Positions 42,591 to 54,134 of a DNA stretch of 64,000 nucleotides are shown here, one piece after another (position 1 is the first letter of the stretch; the number at the start of each line of letters is the position of its first letter). The stretch lies in the NCBI RefSeq assembly GCF_905171765.1, contig NC_053390.1, forward strand, positions 576,502,471 through 576,566,470, given 5' to 3'. The notes beneath the pieces were generated by a model. That model had not been told where the DNA came from. It worked only from the letters and a program-made list of their open reading frames with translations, and did not search any database. This DNA is from Bufo bufo. Lineage: Eukaryota; Chordata; Amphibia; Anura; Bufonidae. Position numbers and translations under genes: made by a program.

Positions 42591-42619
42591 AGTCCTTGCT
42601 TTATATCCCTGACATAAAC

Positions 42620-42637
42620 TGGAGGCACTGCTGAGAT
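42620..42637 (+). promoter_or_regulatory. Possible tRNA primer-binding site of the retrovirus-like element
   Basis: TGGAGGCACTGCTGAGAT begins with TGG and lies 5 bases after the LTR end GACA (42611-42614). It resembles, with several mismatches, the complement of a tRNA-Leu 3' end as I remember it. The position is right for a PBS but the match is imperfect, so the primer is uncertain. Confidence 0.4.
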
Positions 42638-42739
42638 CGTTAATTTATTAACGATTTGTGCAAATAGTAAAACGTTCCATAATTTTCTTGGATAACCAGA
42701 TTGTTCATCTATCTGTGTACTAATTATTCTTAGCGAAAA

Positions 42740-43646
42740 TTAGTGCAGCCAGTAGTGAAGTGGGTTATAGTGAAGTTACAGGAGGTAGTCCATCTAGCCC
42801 AGAACCGGTAATCTATAACATTGTTGAATTTGTAAATTCACAGTTGGGTTTGGATCAGGATGTAACTGCATGGTTTAGTGAGCTGCAGGCAGAAGCCAAG
42901 AGAGAATGTGTGGACATCATTCAGTACAGTCAGGAGACATCTAACCTATTTTGGTGTGCTTAAAAGTAATGCCAATAAAGACCAACGCCTTAAAGATGTT
43001 GCCACCAGTTCTGTATGCAATACTAGAAGTCAGTACCCTCTTAAAGAGTAAAAATATGCATATAACAGACATGCAAGCCTATATATCCCATATAGAAACA
43101 GAATTAGAATCTGCAAAAGCATCAATCGAGGACTTAAAGAGTGAGCTTGAGCTCAGCCATGATGCCTATCATCAACTAAAAAGGGAGGCAGATGTGCTGA
43201 ACCTCCGTTATTGCAGACTTCAGCAAACAGACGAACAAAGCCACACTATAGTCAATGTTGAAAGTGATCTGTCTTATAATGAGAGATTTTTGGATCCTCC
43301 AGCTCTCACACCCCAAAATAAAGATATGTCATCATGCGCTCTTAAAGTGGAATACATCCGAGAGCCTAAGCCACCCGAGGGTGATAGCATGATTACACAG
43401 GAGACATTAACCCAATTAAATCAGGTGTTTTAAGCTGTAACCGCCTTACTATGCGCTAGCGACACTAAAGGCCATAAAAGTGTCCCCCCACACCTTCCCC
43501 TAGAGAGGAATGTTAGGGTTAAATCCCCTGTGCCAAGTGAGTACGATGGAAGTGTGCGGAGTATGAGTGATCATGACAGTGATGTGGAGAAGCGTGTGGC
43601 TTATTCCCTACCGAGCAGGCATGAGTTTGCCCACAAGGGGGATGAG
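42740..43646 (+). pseudogene. Retrovirus-like gag, N-terminal part
   Basis: The first segment (from about 42760) reads NIVEFVNSQLGLDQDVTAWF and then shifts frame near 42960. The second segment (to 43433) has a heptad-rich coiled coil, roughly HIETELESAKASIEDLKSEL. After a stop at 43431 the frame continues open to GGGATGAG at 43639-43646, where the hAT element enters. I cannot name a known Gag family from it. Coiled coils in Gag are known from spumaviruses among others, but I see no specific homology. Its remainder is at 51526. Confidence 0.65.
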
Positions 43647-44923
43647 TAGTGATAAGCGACCACCAAAGTGTTCGGGTGTTCGGTCCGAACACATCGTGAT
43701 ATTCGTGCGCTCTGCCGAGCACCCGAGTATAATGGAAGTCAATGGGAGACAACAAGGCACCCCCTGCTCAGGTGAGGGGAGGGTGCCTGGACCATAGGAA
43801 AAGGTCTGAAAGTGATGGAAACACCTCTGAAATCGATCAGGAACAGCAGGGGGACCATGTCTGGATGCATCTTGGACACCAATGTCGCTACTGGGAACCA
43901 TGTTGTCCAAGTTGTACGCCACTTTAACAGACTGAGAAAAAAACGGACAAAACCCTGCCCCCACAAAAAAAGAAAATCCTTTTTAGAGGAAAAATTGTTA
44001 GAAAACATTCTTTCCTGTAGATTCAATTGAATATACAGTGTAAGTGCTGCCAAAAATCCCAAAGAAGAAGAGATACAGCCTGTATGTAACATAAAGGAGG
44101 GCCTCATTTACATGGTGCTACAATTGTTTAGGTAGTGGGACTCCTACATTCATAAAGCCTATGCACTAAGGGAGAGGGCTTCCAAAAATTACAAGGAACT
44201 GGCACTACAATGCACCCTTTATTACACATAAAGGAGGGCATCATACACACCCTTTAAAAATTATCATTGATGGCCTGCTGGTGACCCTCAAAAACATTAG
44301 GAGCAAGGGCCTGCTCATCTGACCACCTAAGAAGTTAATTGACCCGGTCAGCACAGGCTGCCAAGAAAGAATGACCAATTTCTATTCGTATTGTTCCTTT
44401 GGGTTCCAGAGAACGTCACATAGCAGAGTTAGAGCAGGGAAAGGCGGTCAGCATTTGTTGTTATGGAACTGTACCACAATTACAAGCTGCTATCTGACTA
44501 TCTTGGAATTCTATTGTCTACCCCAAAGAAAGATCTAGGGAAAGTGGCACATACAATGAAAAAAAGTAATACAATTGTAATTCCTCAAGGCCCCAAATGC
44601 GAAAGGGTCTAATATCTCCTGAAAAGGCATCTGCAAAGGAGAAAGAAGAAAATGGAGTCAAGCCTGACATATTTAAACAAAACAAAACATATGTATCCCT
44701 GTGCCACTATATAAAAACTAGAATCCTGTAAAAAAAACACATGTGTGAAAGATTCACCACTGAAGGAAACCAAATTATGTTTCCTTCCAAGTCTGAAACA
44801 TAGAGAATAATATACCATGTCAGCTGACCCCCCAAACAAATGTAGGTGAGGGCCTGCAGGTGAGCTGACCCTCCCTGAAGAGGGACATGAGGATATCTTA
44901 TGCACTGATCCCCAAACCCTTAA

Positions 44924-45379
44924 AGGGAACCTGTCATGTGGATATTTGATTATAATCTAACTAATTATATACAATCATTAACTACTAAAAAGTACCTTAG
45001 ATGTATTCACTTACTGGTGTGACAGAGGGTTATCTCATAATATACACACAAAGATGCCGCATGCTAATGAGCTGATTTGAGTCCGGCGTGATGTCATTGA
45101 GTCCAGCGTATATTTAATTCAGAGCTATAGCCACTCCCCTGCCCACCTGCTGCTGATTCATATGGAAAATAACTGTCAATCAGCAGCAGGTGGGCGAGGA
45201 GAGTCAGGAGCTCATGAATATTCATGACTCATCATTATCAGCTGGAGCTTTTCAATACAAGATGTTGGCAGATTGACTGGGTAAATTAAAGAAAGTGACC
45301 CAGCATTGTGCTAAGAGAATCAGTCACTTATTTATGTTGTCCTTAGTTAGGACACCATAAAACTGGTGACAGGTTCCCT
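44924..45379. mobile_element. MITE with TTAA target, 'AGGGAACCTGTCA' ends
   Basis: TTAA at 44920-44923 and 45380-45383. Inside are AGGGAACCTGTCATGTGG and the inverse GGTGACAGGTTCCCT. It contains an inner inverted GCAGCAGGTGGGC/CCCACCTGCTGCTG pair. TTAA suggests Kolobok or piggyBac mobilisation. A fragment of the same end (AAAGGGAACCTGTCATCAAC) is at 63434. Confidence 0.85.
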
Positions 45380-45499
45380 TTAAGCCTCCAAAGTCAGAAG
45401 AAGATGACAGGGTGAATGGCAATTAGTGTTTCACTTGGTGGATGATGGGGATGAGACACAGTTGTCAATAAGTAGGGTCTTGTTAGGTCAACACAAGTT

Positions 45500-46240
45500 A
45501 GGAGGATCACCAGAGTGAGGAAGTGGATTTGGAGATGGGGGACGATGACATAACTGACCCAACCTGGGAAGGTGGAAAGCCAAGTGAGGACAGCAGGACA
45601 GAGGGGGAGGGATCCACAGCACTGCAACAGGCTGGAAGAGGCTGTGTGGTGGCAAAAGGGAGAAGGCCGGCCACAATAAACAGGCCCGCAACTGTTCCCC
45701 CTTGTGCAAATCTCCCTTGACAAGGGGTAGGTGTTCCGCAGGCTTTATTGAGGAAGGTGGGGACGATAAAAGAATTGGAATTTGCTGACTGTAACTGCTA
45801 TACCTAAATAAGAACTCAACAACATATAACAATAACAATAACAATAACCATAACATTTTACATCCTATTAATAAATTAACTAAAAACATAACAATAAACT
45901 CTCAAACACGGGAACATAATGGGGGAAGACTGTACACTTGAGGCTAAATGAGTAGGGGCGGAAACAGTAGCAACCTCAACCCCACCATCATGATCCGCCA
46001 CATGGCATCACAGCACCCTAATTGGTGGGCTGAACCCCTGGGTCCACAATCAGTGTCTGTGGGTCACACCACCGCCTCCTCTCCCTCCCCTGTGTTACGT
46101 GCTGGCCAATCCTCTGTCCTAGACGCAGGCCTGGATGACTCCCGCCCTGCAGCTGGGCCTTCGCAAGCACCATCTGCTAGCACACCCCTTTCTGTTTTCA
46201 AGCACAGAGTACAGATGTCTCCAGGCCTTTAATCATAAGC
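45500..46240 (+). pseudogene. hAT transposase N-terminus with BED finger remnant
   Basis: An acidic segment (EMGDDDITDPTWEGG) is followed, after shifts, by RGGNSSNLNPTIMIRHMASQ. This is the second half of a BED zinc finger (the R-G-G-N-S-S-N-L...H...H pattern). The Cys pair expected upstream is not recoverable. BED fingers bind the element's subterminal DNA. The rest (to 46232) is Ser/Pro-rich linker. Confidence 0.75.
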
Positions 46241-46468
46241 GCCAATACCACGTCACCCTCCCACAGGCTATAGCACTAAATGCGCACCTTTCATAATTTG
46301 TAGGCATGGAAATGTTAAGATCTAGGCCTCTTCGTGGTTTAGTCATGTCCTATTTTGTCTATATATGTCGTCATTGTATACATTTCCCTGTTATCTGTAT
46401 TATTATGTCACCTTTAGTATCACATGACAGTCATATAACCATCCTAGAGACTTACTATTCCCCAATAT

Positions 46469-46476
<8 letters not shown>

Positions 46477-46505
<29 letters not shown>
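46477..46505. repeat. (TA)n microsatellite
   Basis: About 14 consecutive TA units, flanked by GTGTATATATGTG-type sequence. It is an ordinary simple repeat inside the hAT element. Confidence 0.95.
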
Positions 46506-46509
<4 letters not shown>

Positions 46510-46959
46510 TTATACACGCATATATGTATATAGATTCATAACTCCCTTCTATTCTCCCCATCTGTTTTCTGCTTTTCTATCCCTATTTCCCTTTTTCCCT
46601 TTTCTTTTCCTTTCCCCTGTTTCTTTCTCCCTTATCATCTGTCATCTAAGCGCAATGATACTCCGATGACGTATTTCCGGCCGGTGGAACGCAACAGTAC
46701 AACAGTATGCGTTCCATTTGGTACACTTCCGCCCATATCATTACCAATCTGTTTTCCATATAATATGTTATCCAATAAAGCTTTCCCACCTTATACTAAT
46801 GTTCCCTGTAGGGTCCGCCATCCCTCCCCTCTACCGTACGGCGCTGCGCTTCACCAACACCCTACTCCAGAAAAATATCCACTGAGTGCTACAAGGGCTC
46901 TGCTTGTGAATATAAAGAGCTAGGCCTGTTGGCACTGAGGCTTTCCTCAGCCTCATGGC

Positions 46960-48175
46960 GGCGGCCGTCCTTCGTTACTCAGTCCCCAGCCGCCGCTATT
47001 TTTCACAGTGTGCCGACAGCAAAGTCCCTGCATTACACCAGCAATTGTGTGTGTGTCCCGTAACATCACCCGTGCCCTGACCAATGCAGTTATTGGGAAG
47101 GTCCACTTAAAGACAGACATATGGACAAGTGCTTTTGGCCAGGGACGCTACATTTCCGTTACGGCACACTCGGTGAACCTTGTGTCGGCCGTTAGCGAGT
47201 CGGACCCTGGGATGGCACAGGTGCCACCGACGCAAAGGATTGAAAGGGCAGTACTTCCATCAGGATTTCTGCCAATACCTACATTAGTGGCAGCAACCCC
47301 CCCTTCTTCTCCTCCGCCTCCACCTCCCCCTCCACTGCAAACTCTGAATTCTCATGGGGAAGCGGCAACAGACCTAGCTGAAATTAATTTGCTTGGGTGA
47401 CAAAAAGCACACCGCCGCAGAGCTGGGGCAGGGTATAAGGGACCAGGTTGGCTGTGTCTGATAATGGCCATAGGTTGTTGGCAGCTTTGTAGCTCAGCAA
47501 GCTCACACACATGACAATTATACAGCATATATGTACCATGCACAACAAACATCCCAAACTTATACATTAATATAACTAAAAACCTAACAAACAAGAGTGG
47601 AGTTAAACCAATGGCATGAGCTTTTTAAGAACTCATAAATAACCAAATAACCATAACATATTTTATTTTACAGCCTAGTCTGAAAATCAAACTCAAACAA
47701 TAACAATAAAAACATGAAACCCTGGAACATAAAAGGCCCAGCCCTCAGCGAATCAGGGCCATCACAGGGGCAGAAAACAACCTCTGCCCAGTGAAGAAGG
47801 TAAAATTGTACATGGGGGCAAATGCTGATATGGCCATGTGGATCCCACCTTAATGCCTAGGCCACGTGTTCTCAATTTTCTCCCAGCCTCCCCTGTTTTG
47901 CCTGAGCTACTGGTGAAGGTGCGCTGTGTGTGTGCCCATTTCCAAAAGTCATCTACAGCTGCCGTCGGTTTGGCAATGCTGCTGCAGCGCTTGCATTTGC
48001 CAGCTAACAGACTATTGTGCGACGTGAGCACGCGCTGGAACTCTACGTTCTACATGTTGTCCAGGCTTTGTGAGCAGCAGAGGGCAGTAGTGGAATACCA
48101 GCTGCAACATGCTCTTGGATGTCTGACCTCTGTGAGGTTTTACGCAACTTTGAGGGATAAACACCGATGGTGAGT
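46960..48175 (+). pseudogene. hAT transposase, catalytic middle part, broken
   Basis: Pieces match the hAT catalytic region: ALTNAVIGKVHLKTDIWTSA then GQGRYISVTAHSVNLVSA (first Asp in TDIWTS, 47095-47190). VSDNGHRLLAAL follows in another frame (about 47455). A segment 47860-48170 has LLVKVRCVCAHFQKSS, LLCDVSTRWNSTFYMLSRL and EQQRAVVEYQL (the RWNST block). Unrelated or decayed sequence separates them, and stops are frequent. From 48296 to 48730 there is sequence I cannot match to transposase, perhaps another insertion. Confidence 0.85.
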
Positions 48176-48734
48176 GGCGATGCCACCATTATCAGCCGAA
48201 CCATACCACTTCTGTGTCTAGTGAAACGCTGGCTGCTAACCGTGAAGGCGGACTCCTCACATGTGGACAGGGGAGGGCTGGCAGCCTTAGTCCTGGGGGG
48301 CAAATCCAGTCAAGTTTCCCATTTTAGCCCCGCCCATTATTAAAAGCCCCTCCTACATATAATAGGCCACTCCCAACAAACACTGTACAGCTGACATTCT
48401 ATTGTTGAGGCCTGTCTCTACACATCATATGGAGAGGGGGGGGGGCCTGTCCTGGCTGCACTGCCTGCTTCACATTATTCAATAGACAACAGCAGGCTAC
48501 AGCCAGGAAGCTCCTCCCTCCCCTGATCCTGCTCAAGGCTTGTGATTCCCCCCACCATCTGCCACCCGCCCGTGGCCTGCTGCCCCCTTTCATCGTCCTC
48601 ACCCAGCTCTGAATCCTCCTTCTGCAAATGGCAGGGGGAGGAGCCGGAATATCTCCTCTCCTACATAGCGCCCCATACCTCTTACATCCAGTGATTGGGC
48701 GTCCAAGCTGGACACGTGGCACACACTTGCACTC

Positions 48735-48965
48735 TCTGCCTCAGAGGTGCTGGGATGCCCTGCCACCAGCGTTTTGTCAGAGCGGGTATATAGTGTTGCT
48801 GGGGGCATAATAACTGATAAGCGCATCCGTCTGTCAACTGAAAAGGCTAACAGGTCGACTCTTAAAAAAATTAACAAGGCCTGGATTGCCCCTGACTTCT
48901 CTACTCCACCATGGAAAGCGGGTGAACAACAAGGTACTTTAAATGTGTTGTTTGTAAAGTACTGA
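48735..48965 (+). pseudogene. hAT transposase C-terminal dimerisation domain
   Basis: The ORF contains PATSVLSERVYSVAGGIITD and KRIRLSTEKANRSTLKKINK, the conserved hATC signature (A-T-S-x-x-S-E-R-V-F/Y-S). Trp in KAWIAPDF sits where family members place it. This confirms the superfamily call for 43647-51525. Confidence 0.9.
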
Positions 48966-50034
48966 ATACACTGTATTCACATGGACCTCTACCACGACCA
49001 AAAAGGTTATATGGTTCAATCTTCCTTTTCTTGTCCTTCTCCTCCTCCTCCTCCATCATATCAACATGTTTTTTAGGCTGCCCTCGCTCATAATGTTTTA
49101 TAGGGTCAGCAAAACCCTTGCACAGGTGCCAGGGGCGACACTCAGAGCCATTTCTGTGGGCACCCTTACTCTTGAAAAAGTCTATGGTGCACGAATATGC
49201 CTTACAGTTTTCCTGCCATTCATCAACGTCGGGTACGCCATGAATGGTACAGGCAGCACATTGACTGTAGGCAGGCCACTATAGCTAAATAATAAGGAAC
49301 ATGGAAGATATACTATATTGGACTGTAGTATTCAGGGTAAATGATCATGTGGGCACTTTGCGATAAATAAGTGTGTTTGTGGTTGCAGTTTGGGTAATCA
49401 GTCTCTAAAAGGTTCGCCATCGCCTTCACTGTTTTAGAGGGTTAGCGCACCTGGAGGCCCTCATCTACATTATTTTACTCTGTTTTATTGAGCCCAGGAC
49501 TACAGCCTCTACGTAAACCATCAGCATCACGGCCACTTCCACGTCCCATACTGGCCGCCTTCTTATTATGAAATGTTATATATGCTTAAAAGTATCTAAC
49601 ACCTACAGTATTGTAGGATATGTACGTGTACGCGCCAATCAATTAAAACAGGTATTTTGGATGCGCACACTTTACATAGGGGATGTAGCTCTGATAATGT
49701 CACAGACTACCATACACCTTCTGCGGATGAAGTACAGTATATGTTAGTAATATGTATGAAATGCACACACAGTAGATGTGGCACAAATATTTTACTTCTC
49801 ACAAAAATACACAGTTTTCACATGTGGTACTGTATTTGAAACAGAGAGCCACGCGCTATGGACATTAGATTTTGAACAGATTATTTATTTTGTCGCTAGA
49901 CACACAAATTTTAAATTTGACTCAATATATGCCCCAGTAATGAACAGAATATGGACATTAGATTATGCATAGATTATTTAGATTGGCGCAACCGACACTT
50001 TTTTCAAATGTGATAGAGTATTTGTCACATGAAT

Positions 50035-50860
50035 CCACAGTACATTGACAGTATATTTGGCACAAAACAGTTAAATTTGTCCCAAATAGAAATAATTCTC
50101 TGCGGAATTACTGTATATTTGGTTGCGGATTAAATTCACACACACATGACGCCCAAAATACTGAAATTTGTCCCAAATAGAAATAAATCTATGCTGGATT
50201 ACTGTATATATGGTTGCGGCCTAAACGCAGACACAGATGTGCCCAAAAGTATTGAAATTTGTCCCAAATAAAAATAATTCTCTGCTGAACTACTGTATAT
50301 ATGGTTGCAGACTAAATTCAAGCACATGAGACCCAAAATACTGAAATTGGTCCCAAATAGAAATAATTCTCTGCTAAATTACTCTATATATGGTTGCGGC
50401 CTAAACGCAGACACAGATGTGCCCAAAAGTATTGAAATTTGTCCCAAATATAAATAATTCTCTGCTGAACTACTGTATATATGGTTGCAGTCTAAATTCA
50501 CGCACAGATGTGACCAAAACCAGTGAAATTTGTCACAAATAGAAATAATTCTCTGGTGACTAACTGTATATATGGTTGCGGACTAAATTCACGCACAGAA
50601 GTCACCCAAACTAGTAAAATTTGTCACAAATAGAAATAATTCTCTGGTGAATAACTGTATATAACGGTTGTGGCCTAAATTCACACACAGATGAAACCCA
50701 CACTTGGGATTTTTTGTCCCAAATAGAAAGAATTCTCTGCTGAATTACTGTATATATGGTTGCGGCCTAAATGGAGACACAGATGTGACCCAAATAGAAA
50801 TGATTCTAGGCTGGAATGCTGTATATAACATTTGTGGATTGAGCGCGCACACAGATGGGC
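50035..50860. repeat. ~90-bp tandem repeat near the hAT right end, about 9 copies
   Basis: The anchor TACTGTATATATGGTTGCGG recurs near 50122, 50212, 50303, 50392, 50483, 50573, 50666, 50758 and 50836, spacing 78-93 bp. Each unit also holds TTTGTCCCAAATAGAAATAA and CTAAATTCACACACAGATG. Copies alternate between two variants (CTAAACGCAGACACAG and CTAAATTCACGCACAG). It is subterminal in the hAT element. 50860-51525 continues to the TIR with a palindromic ATGCCGAGCATGCTCG just inside it. Confidence 0.92.
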
Positions 50861-51525
50861 ACAAATTAGGTTAATTTCCCCAGAAAAGTAAATTTCTATG
50901 ATGGAGCGGTGTATATCCCACTAGCAGGCACACTCTAGTGAATAAGCCCCTTTTTAGAATTTCTGCTAAACACACTGCTTTCTGATGGTGTACTGTAGAT
51001 CTCACTGATTTGTAATATTTCTTTCTTTTGAAAGCTTTTTGGTACTGAACACAGCGATTTTCCAGCCCTGTACTATCTGTCCCTTCTTGCAGACGCCAGT
51101 CCCTAATACTGCTGAATTTAACCCTTGTTAAAAATAAATAAAAAATGCTGCACTGCTGTCAAACACACACTTTTGTCCTGAAGAGGACTGTTTTGTCTTT
51201 CAAGAGCTTTTTGGGAGTTCAATCGTAATTTCAGCAAAGCGCTATATATCCCTGCCTACTGTCGGCCCTCCCTGACACTGAATGATCCGAGCGCTGGACG
51301 TCAGCTCCTATATAAACTAGTACCACGTGTTCCGGCCAGCCAACCAGTGTAAGGCATATAGCTAACATGGCTATGGCATTACACTGGAGGGAATTACTTA
51401 CCTGAACGCTGATTGGATGATTCAGGAGGCGCCAAACGTGCAGGGCGGAGACTCGAGCAATGCGACGAGCACGCGTGGTATTCAGCCGAGTACCACCACA
51501 TGCCGAGCATGCTCGCTCATCACTA

Positions 51526-52745
51526 GGGATGAGAGTTCCAGGCGTCAAATGCTGAGGTGGTCTCTAGAAAGAAAAATGCTCAGTATTCAGAAGGGGATCA
51601 GAGTTCCTCTAATATCATTAAATTTCTAAATGCCACTGTACCTAAATTCTCTAAGAGAGGTTCTCCTGAATCTGCTGATCACTTAGAACTGTACCAGTCC
51701 ACCATGGATTCTTTAAAATTGTATTCTGATGCGGACAGGATCAGATTTCTACCATGGGCATTTTAAAATAAGTATCGCCACTACTTTATTTCCTTCAGAG
51801 ACAGGGGGATCCGGGATTGGCAGGATGTTTTGCATGAGGTGAAATTAGAATTCGGCCCTTACCGGACTATTACTGCTGCAAAACGTGATATTTATAAACT
51901 CACATGTAGACCCAATCAAAGTCCCCGGGAATTTCTCTCTATCCTTAAAAATGCCTATGGGTTAGCGTATAGGTCCCCAAATTGGGAATCTGGGAATTCA
52001 ATGCCTATGGAAATTAAATTTAGCCTAGCTAGAGATCTTGATCTTAAAGCTCCCTTTGACAGATTGGTGACGGCTGCCACTTCACTGTATAACATCAGTG
52101 AGTGCCATGCTATGGGTGAGAGGAGATCCAAAAGGTCCCCAGAACAAAACATAACAGAATCTAAAAGCTAAAATAAACCCTAACCCGGGATTTGAAACGC
52201 AGCCACGCAGGTACCCTCCTTCTACAGGACCTTTCCAACAAACCCAGCAACAACAGGTAGGACCCAAGCAAACAAAACCTTGTAGCCCCAACGGGTCAGT
52301 GGGAGGTAATAATGGTGATAAAAGTTATAACTACCGTCCCCAATATTACAATAGGGGTCCCCCGGGATACAGATGCTGGAAAAAAAGGCCCAGACAACAG
52401 AAGGAAGGTAGGCCTAAACCCTCTACTTCACATAGAAGTCGGTCTCCCACCTCTAGTAAGGGTACACCACAAAACCAAACTGTGCACAAATCAAATGATC
52501 GGTTTGATCAGTTGGCAGTTCAAGTGGCTAAATTAAGCAAAATAGTTAATAAGATGTCCCAGCACAGCCCTATAAAGCAAGCAGGACGGGGTCAGAGCCC
52601 AGGCCAACGTAAGGCTACCGAGCTGGTTGTAGAAGAATCTAATGTGATTCCTAATCCTATATTGCCTTGCAGCGTTCTTGACCCAAAAATTGAGGCCAAA
52701 GAGGTGTCTAACGTGTTGTCTATCTTGCAGTCTAAACATGAGTGA
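51526..52745 (+). pseudogene. Retrovirus-like gag, C-terminal part
   Basis: Starts with the second GGGATGAG copy. After a one-base shift near 51550 the reading continues KFLNATVPKFSKRGSPESAD and, around 51750-52170, a capsid-like region (WQDVLHEVKLEFGPY, LTCRPNQSPREFLSILKNAY, SLARDLDLKAPFDRLV). The last segment (52299-52745) is basic and Pro/Ser/Gln-rich (RCWKKRPRQQKEGRPKPST) with a second possible coiled coil (FDQLAVQVAKLSKIVNKMS). No CCHC zinc knuckle is visible. Nucleic-acid binding by the basic stretch is inference. Confidence 0.7.
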
Positions 52746-52804
52746 TCCCGTCATCTCAGCGTCAATCTGTGAGCTGCCGTCTGTGAGCTGTGATGTAATC
52801 CAGT

Positions 52805-53992
52805 CTTCAAGAAAAAACTCACTGAAAAAAGTGGCCTAAACGGATGGAAATGCTCCAAACCCAGACACTGTAGCGTGTCTATAACCTGGGGAGCAATTCC
52901 TCCGCATGTATCATTTTGTGTAAGATGTCCTTGTGGTGCATGCGGTCTGCCCGGGCATCCTCCATTGTACGCATTTTTTGCTGGGGATTGCCGTTATCTG
53001 CGGACCCCATGCGGAGGAATTGCTCCCCCGGTTATAGACACGCTACTGTCACGGTGGGCGTGCACTCAGTATAACAGATAACGCACCAACCAGGCTCCGG
53101 GCGAGAGACAGGGGAAGGGTCACCTCCTAACCAATCCCTGACCTCTTTCCCTGCACTGCTCAGCCCACCTACAGACCTTTAAGGTAGGTATGAGGTGTCC
53201 CCGTGCCTGGGCTGACAAAACCCTGAATTCCCTGAGATGGTGAAGTGGGGAAATAGGAGCAGCCTGCTCGCACAGAACCTGGATGGGATAAATGACACAA
53301 AACAACCAAACTAGAAATAACACTTATCTTCCTGAGCTGGAACAGACAGCCAAACTTCCTTCCTAGCTTCCAAGACTACAATGATTAGTATAATCCGCTC
53401 AGAGCACTGGGCTGGTGTACTATTTAAACTATTGACCCCACCCAGTGCACTTGATGAGAGGCGGATCCAGCACGGCTCCAAAACAAACACTAAACTCGTG
53501 CTGCTAGCCTGGCCGACCTCCACACATCGTCAGAGTGGGGCATGACAGCTACAATGTCTGGGTTTGGAGCATTTCCACCCGTTAAGGCCACTTTTTTCAG
53601 TGAGGTTTTGTCTTTATGTGTATGGAATGTGCCACTTCATTTTGCTGGTAACGTTCTTTTGCACCTGGTAGCTTCTGTGTCACATGGTCTGTTGTCGGTG
53701 CGGCTCTCAGCTTTATTCTAACTCACAGTGCATTGGTGATACCACTATGGAGGCATGAGAGAGCCTGGCTGTGAGTTGGTTTCTAGCACTGTTCAGACCC
53801 TGTTCACACACCACGGGCAGTTTAGTGGTAGGACCCCATGCATGCTGAGACACCGTGACGTGGTGCATGAGGGGCTCCGATATGTTCCTGACTGGAAGAT
53901 ATTGGCAAAGTTCTCAGCTTTTAACATCGGCTTGAGTAATTAGCTAGTATTGTCAGTTGCGTATTATTTTGGTGCATTTTTGCAGTGATTTG
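52805..53992. mobile_element. Fold-back element flanked by 11-bp repeats, carrying a solo LTR
   Basis: TGTAATCCAGT occurs on both sides (52794-52804, 53993-54003). Inside, AAAAAAGTGGCCTAAACGGA...GCTCCAAACCCAGACA (about 52825-52870) is repeated inverted at about 53550-53605. A second inverted pair, CGTGTCTATAACCTGGGG/CCCCCGGTTATAGACACG, lies inside that. A gypsy-type solo LTR (53047) sits in the right arm. The region 53605-53992 has no inverted partner, so the true right end could be nearer 53605. Superfamily unknown. Confidence 0.55.
53047..53547. repeat. Solo LTR, 501 bp, TSD GCTAC
   Basis: Starts TGTCACGGTGGG and ends GGGGCATGACA. GCTAC precedes (53042-53046) and follows (53548-53552). The 5-bp TSD and TG...CA ends indicate a Ty3/gypsy-type LTR left after recombination. 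No coding sequence. Confidence 0.9.
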
Positions 53993-54134
53993 TGTAATCC
54001 AGTTTTCCCCAAAGGTGGGGGCTGCTGCTGCGTGCAGTAAGAATGTCCGGGTTTCTCCAGAAGTCGTATTGCTGCAAAAGGATCAAATCCTCAAAAAGCG
54101 TCAGATGAGTGAACATCCTAATTTCTTATGTGAT

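Larger units (their letters stand above)
27254..42595 (-). mobile_element. Penelope-like element, 5' truncated, carrying a gypsy insertion
   Basis: On the minus strand it runs from inside its pol ORF (42595) through the GIY-YIG domain and a 3' region with hammerhead motifs to ACAATTGATGGCTGGCACTC near 27260. The target TTGCTTTATATCCCT (15 bp) is duplicated on both sides (27239-27253, 42596-42610). Excluding the gypsy element and its extra GGTAG (27610-39102), about 3.85 kb is PLE. Truncation within the coding start fits target-primed insertion. It lies within the 5' LTR of the retrovirus-like element. Confidence 0.9.
43647..51525 (+). mobile_element. hAT transposon with decayed transposase, 7879 bp
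   Basis: Exact 8-bp TSD GGGATGAG (43639-43646, 51526-51533). TIR TAGTGATAAGCGA at the left against TCGCTCATCACTA at the right. The left 250 bp are related to the arms of the fold-back element at 18142. A broken BED-finger/hAT transposase reads on the plus strand (45500-48965). A ~90-bp tandem array lies near the right end. 44110-44920, 46510-46960 and 49000-50030 contain nothing I can name. It interrupts the gag of the retrovirus-like element. Confidence 0.92.

Noticed and set aside
45500..45730. Separate host gene for the acidic 65-aa ORF
   Set aside because: It lies just before the BED-finger remnant in the same orientation and fits a hAT transposase N-terminus.
50035..50860. CRISPR-like repeat-spacer array
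   Set aside because: Whole ~90-bp units are repeated with no unique spacers, and the setting is a vertebrate hAT element.
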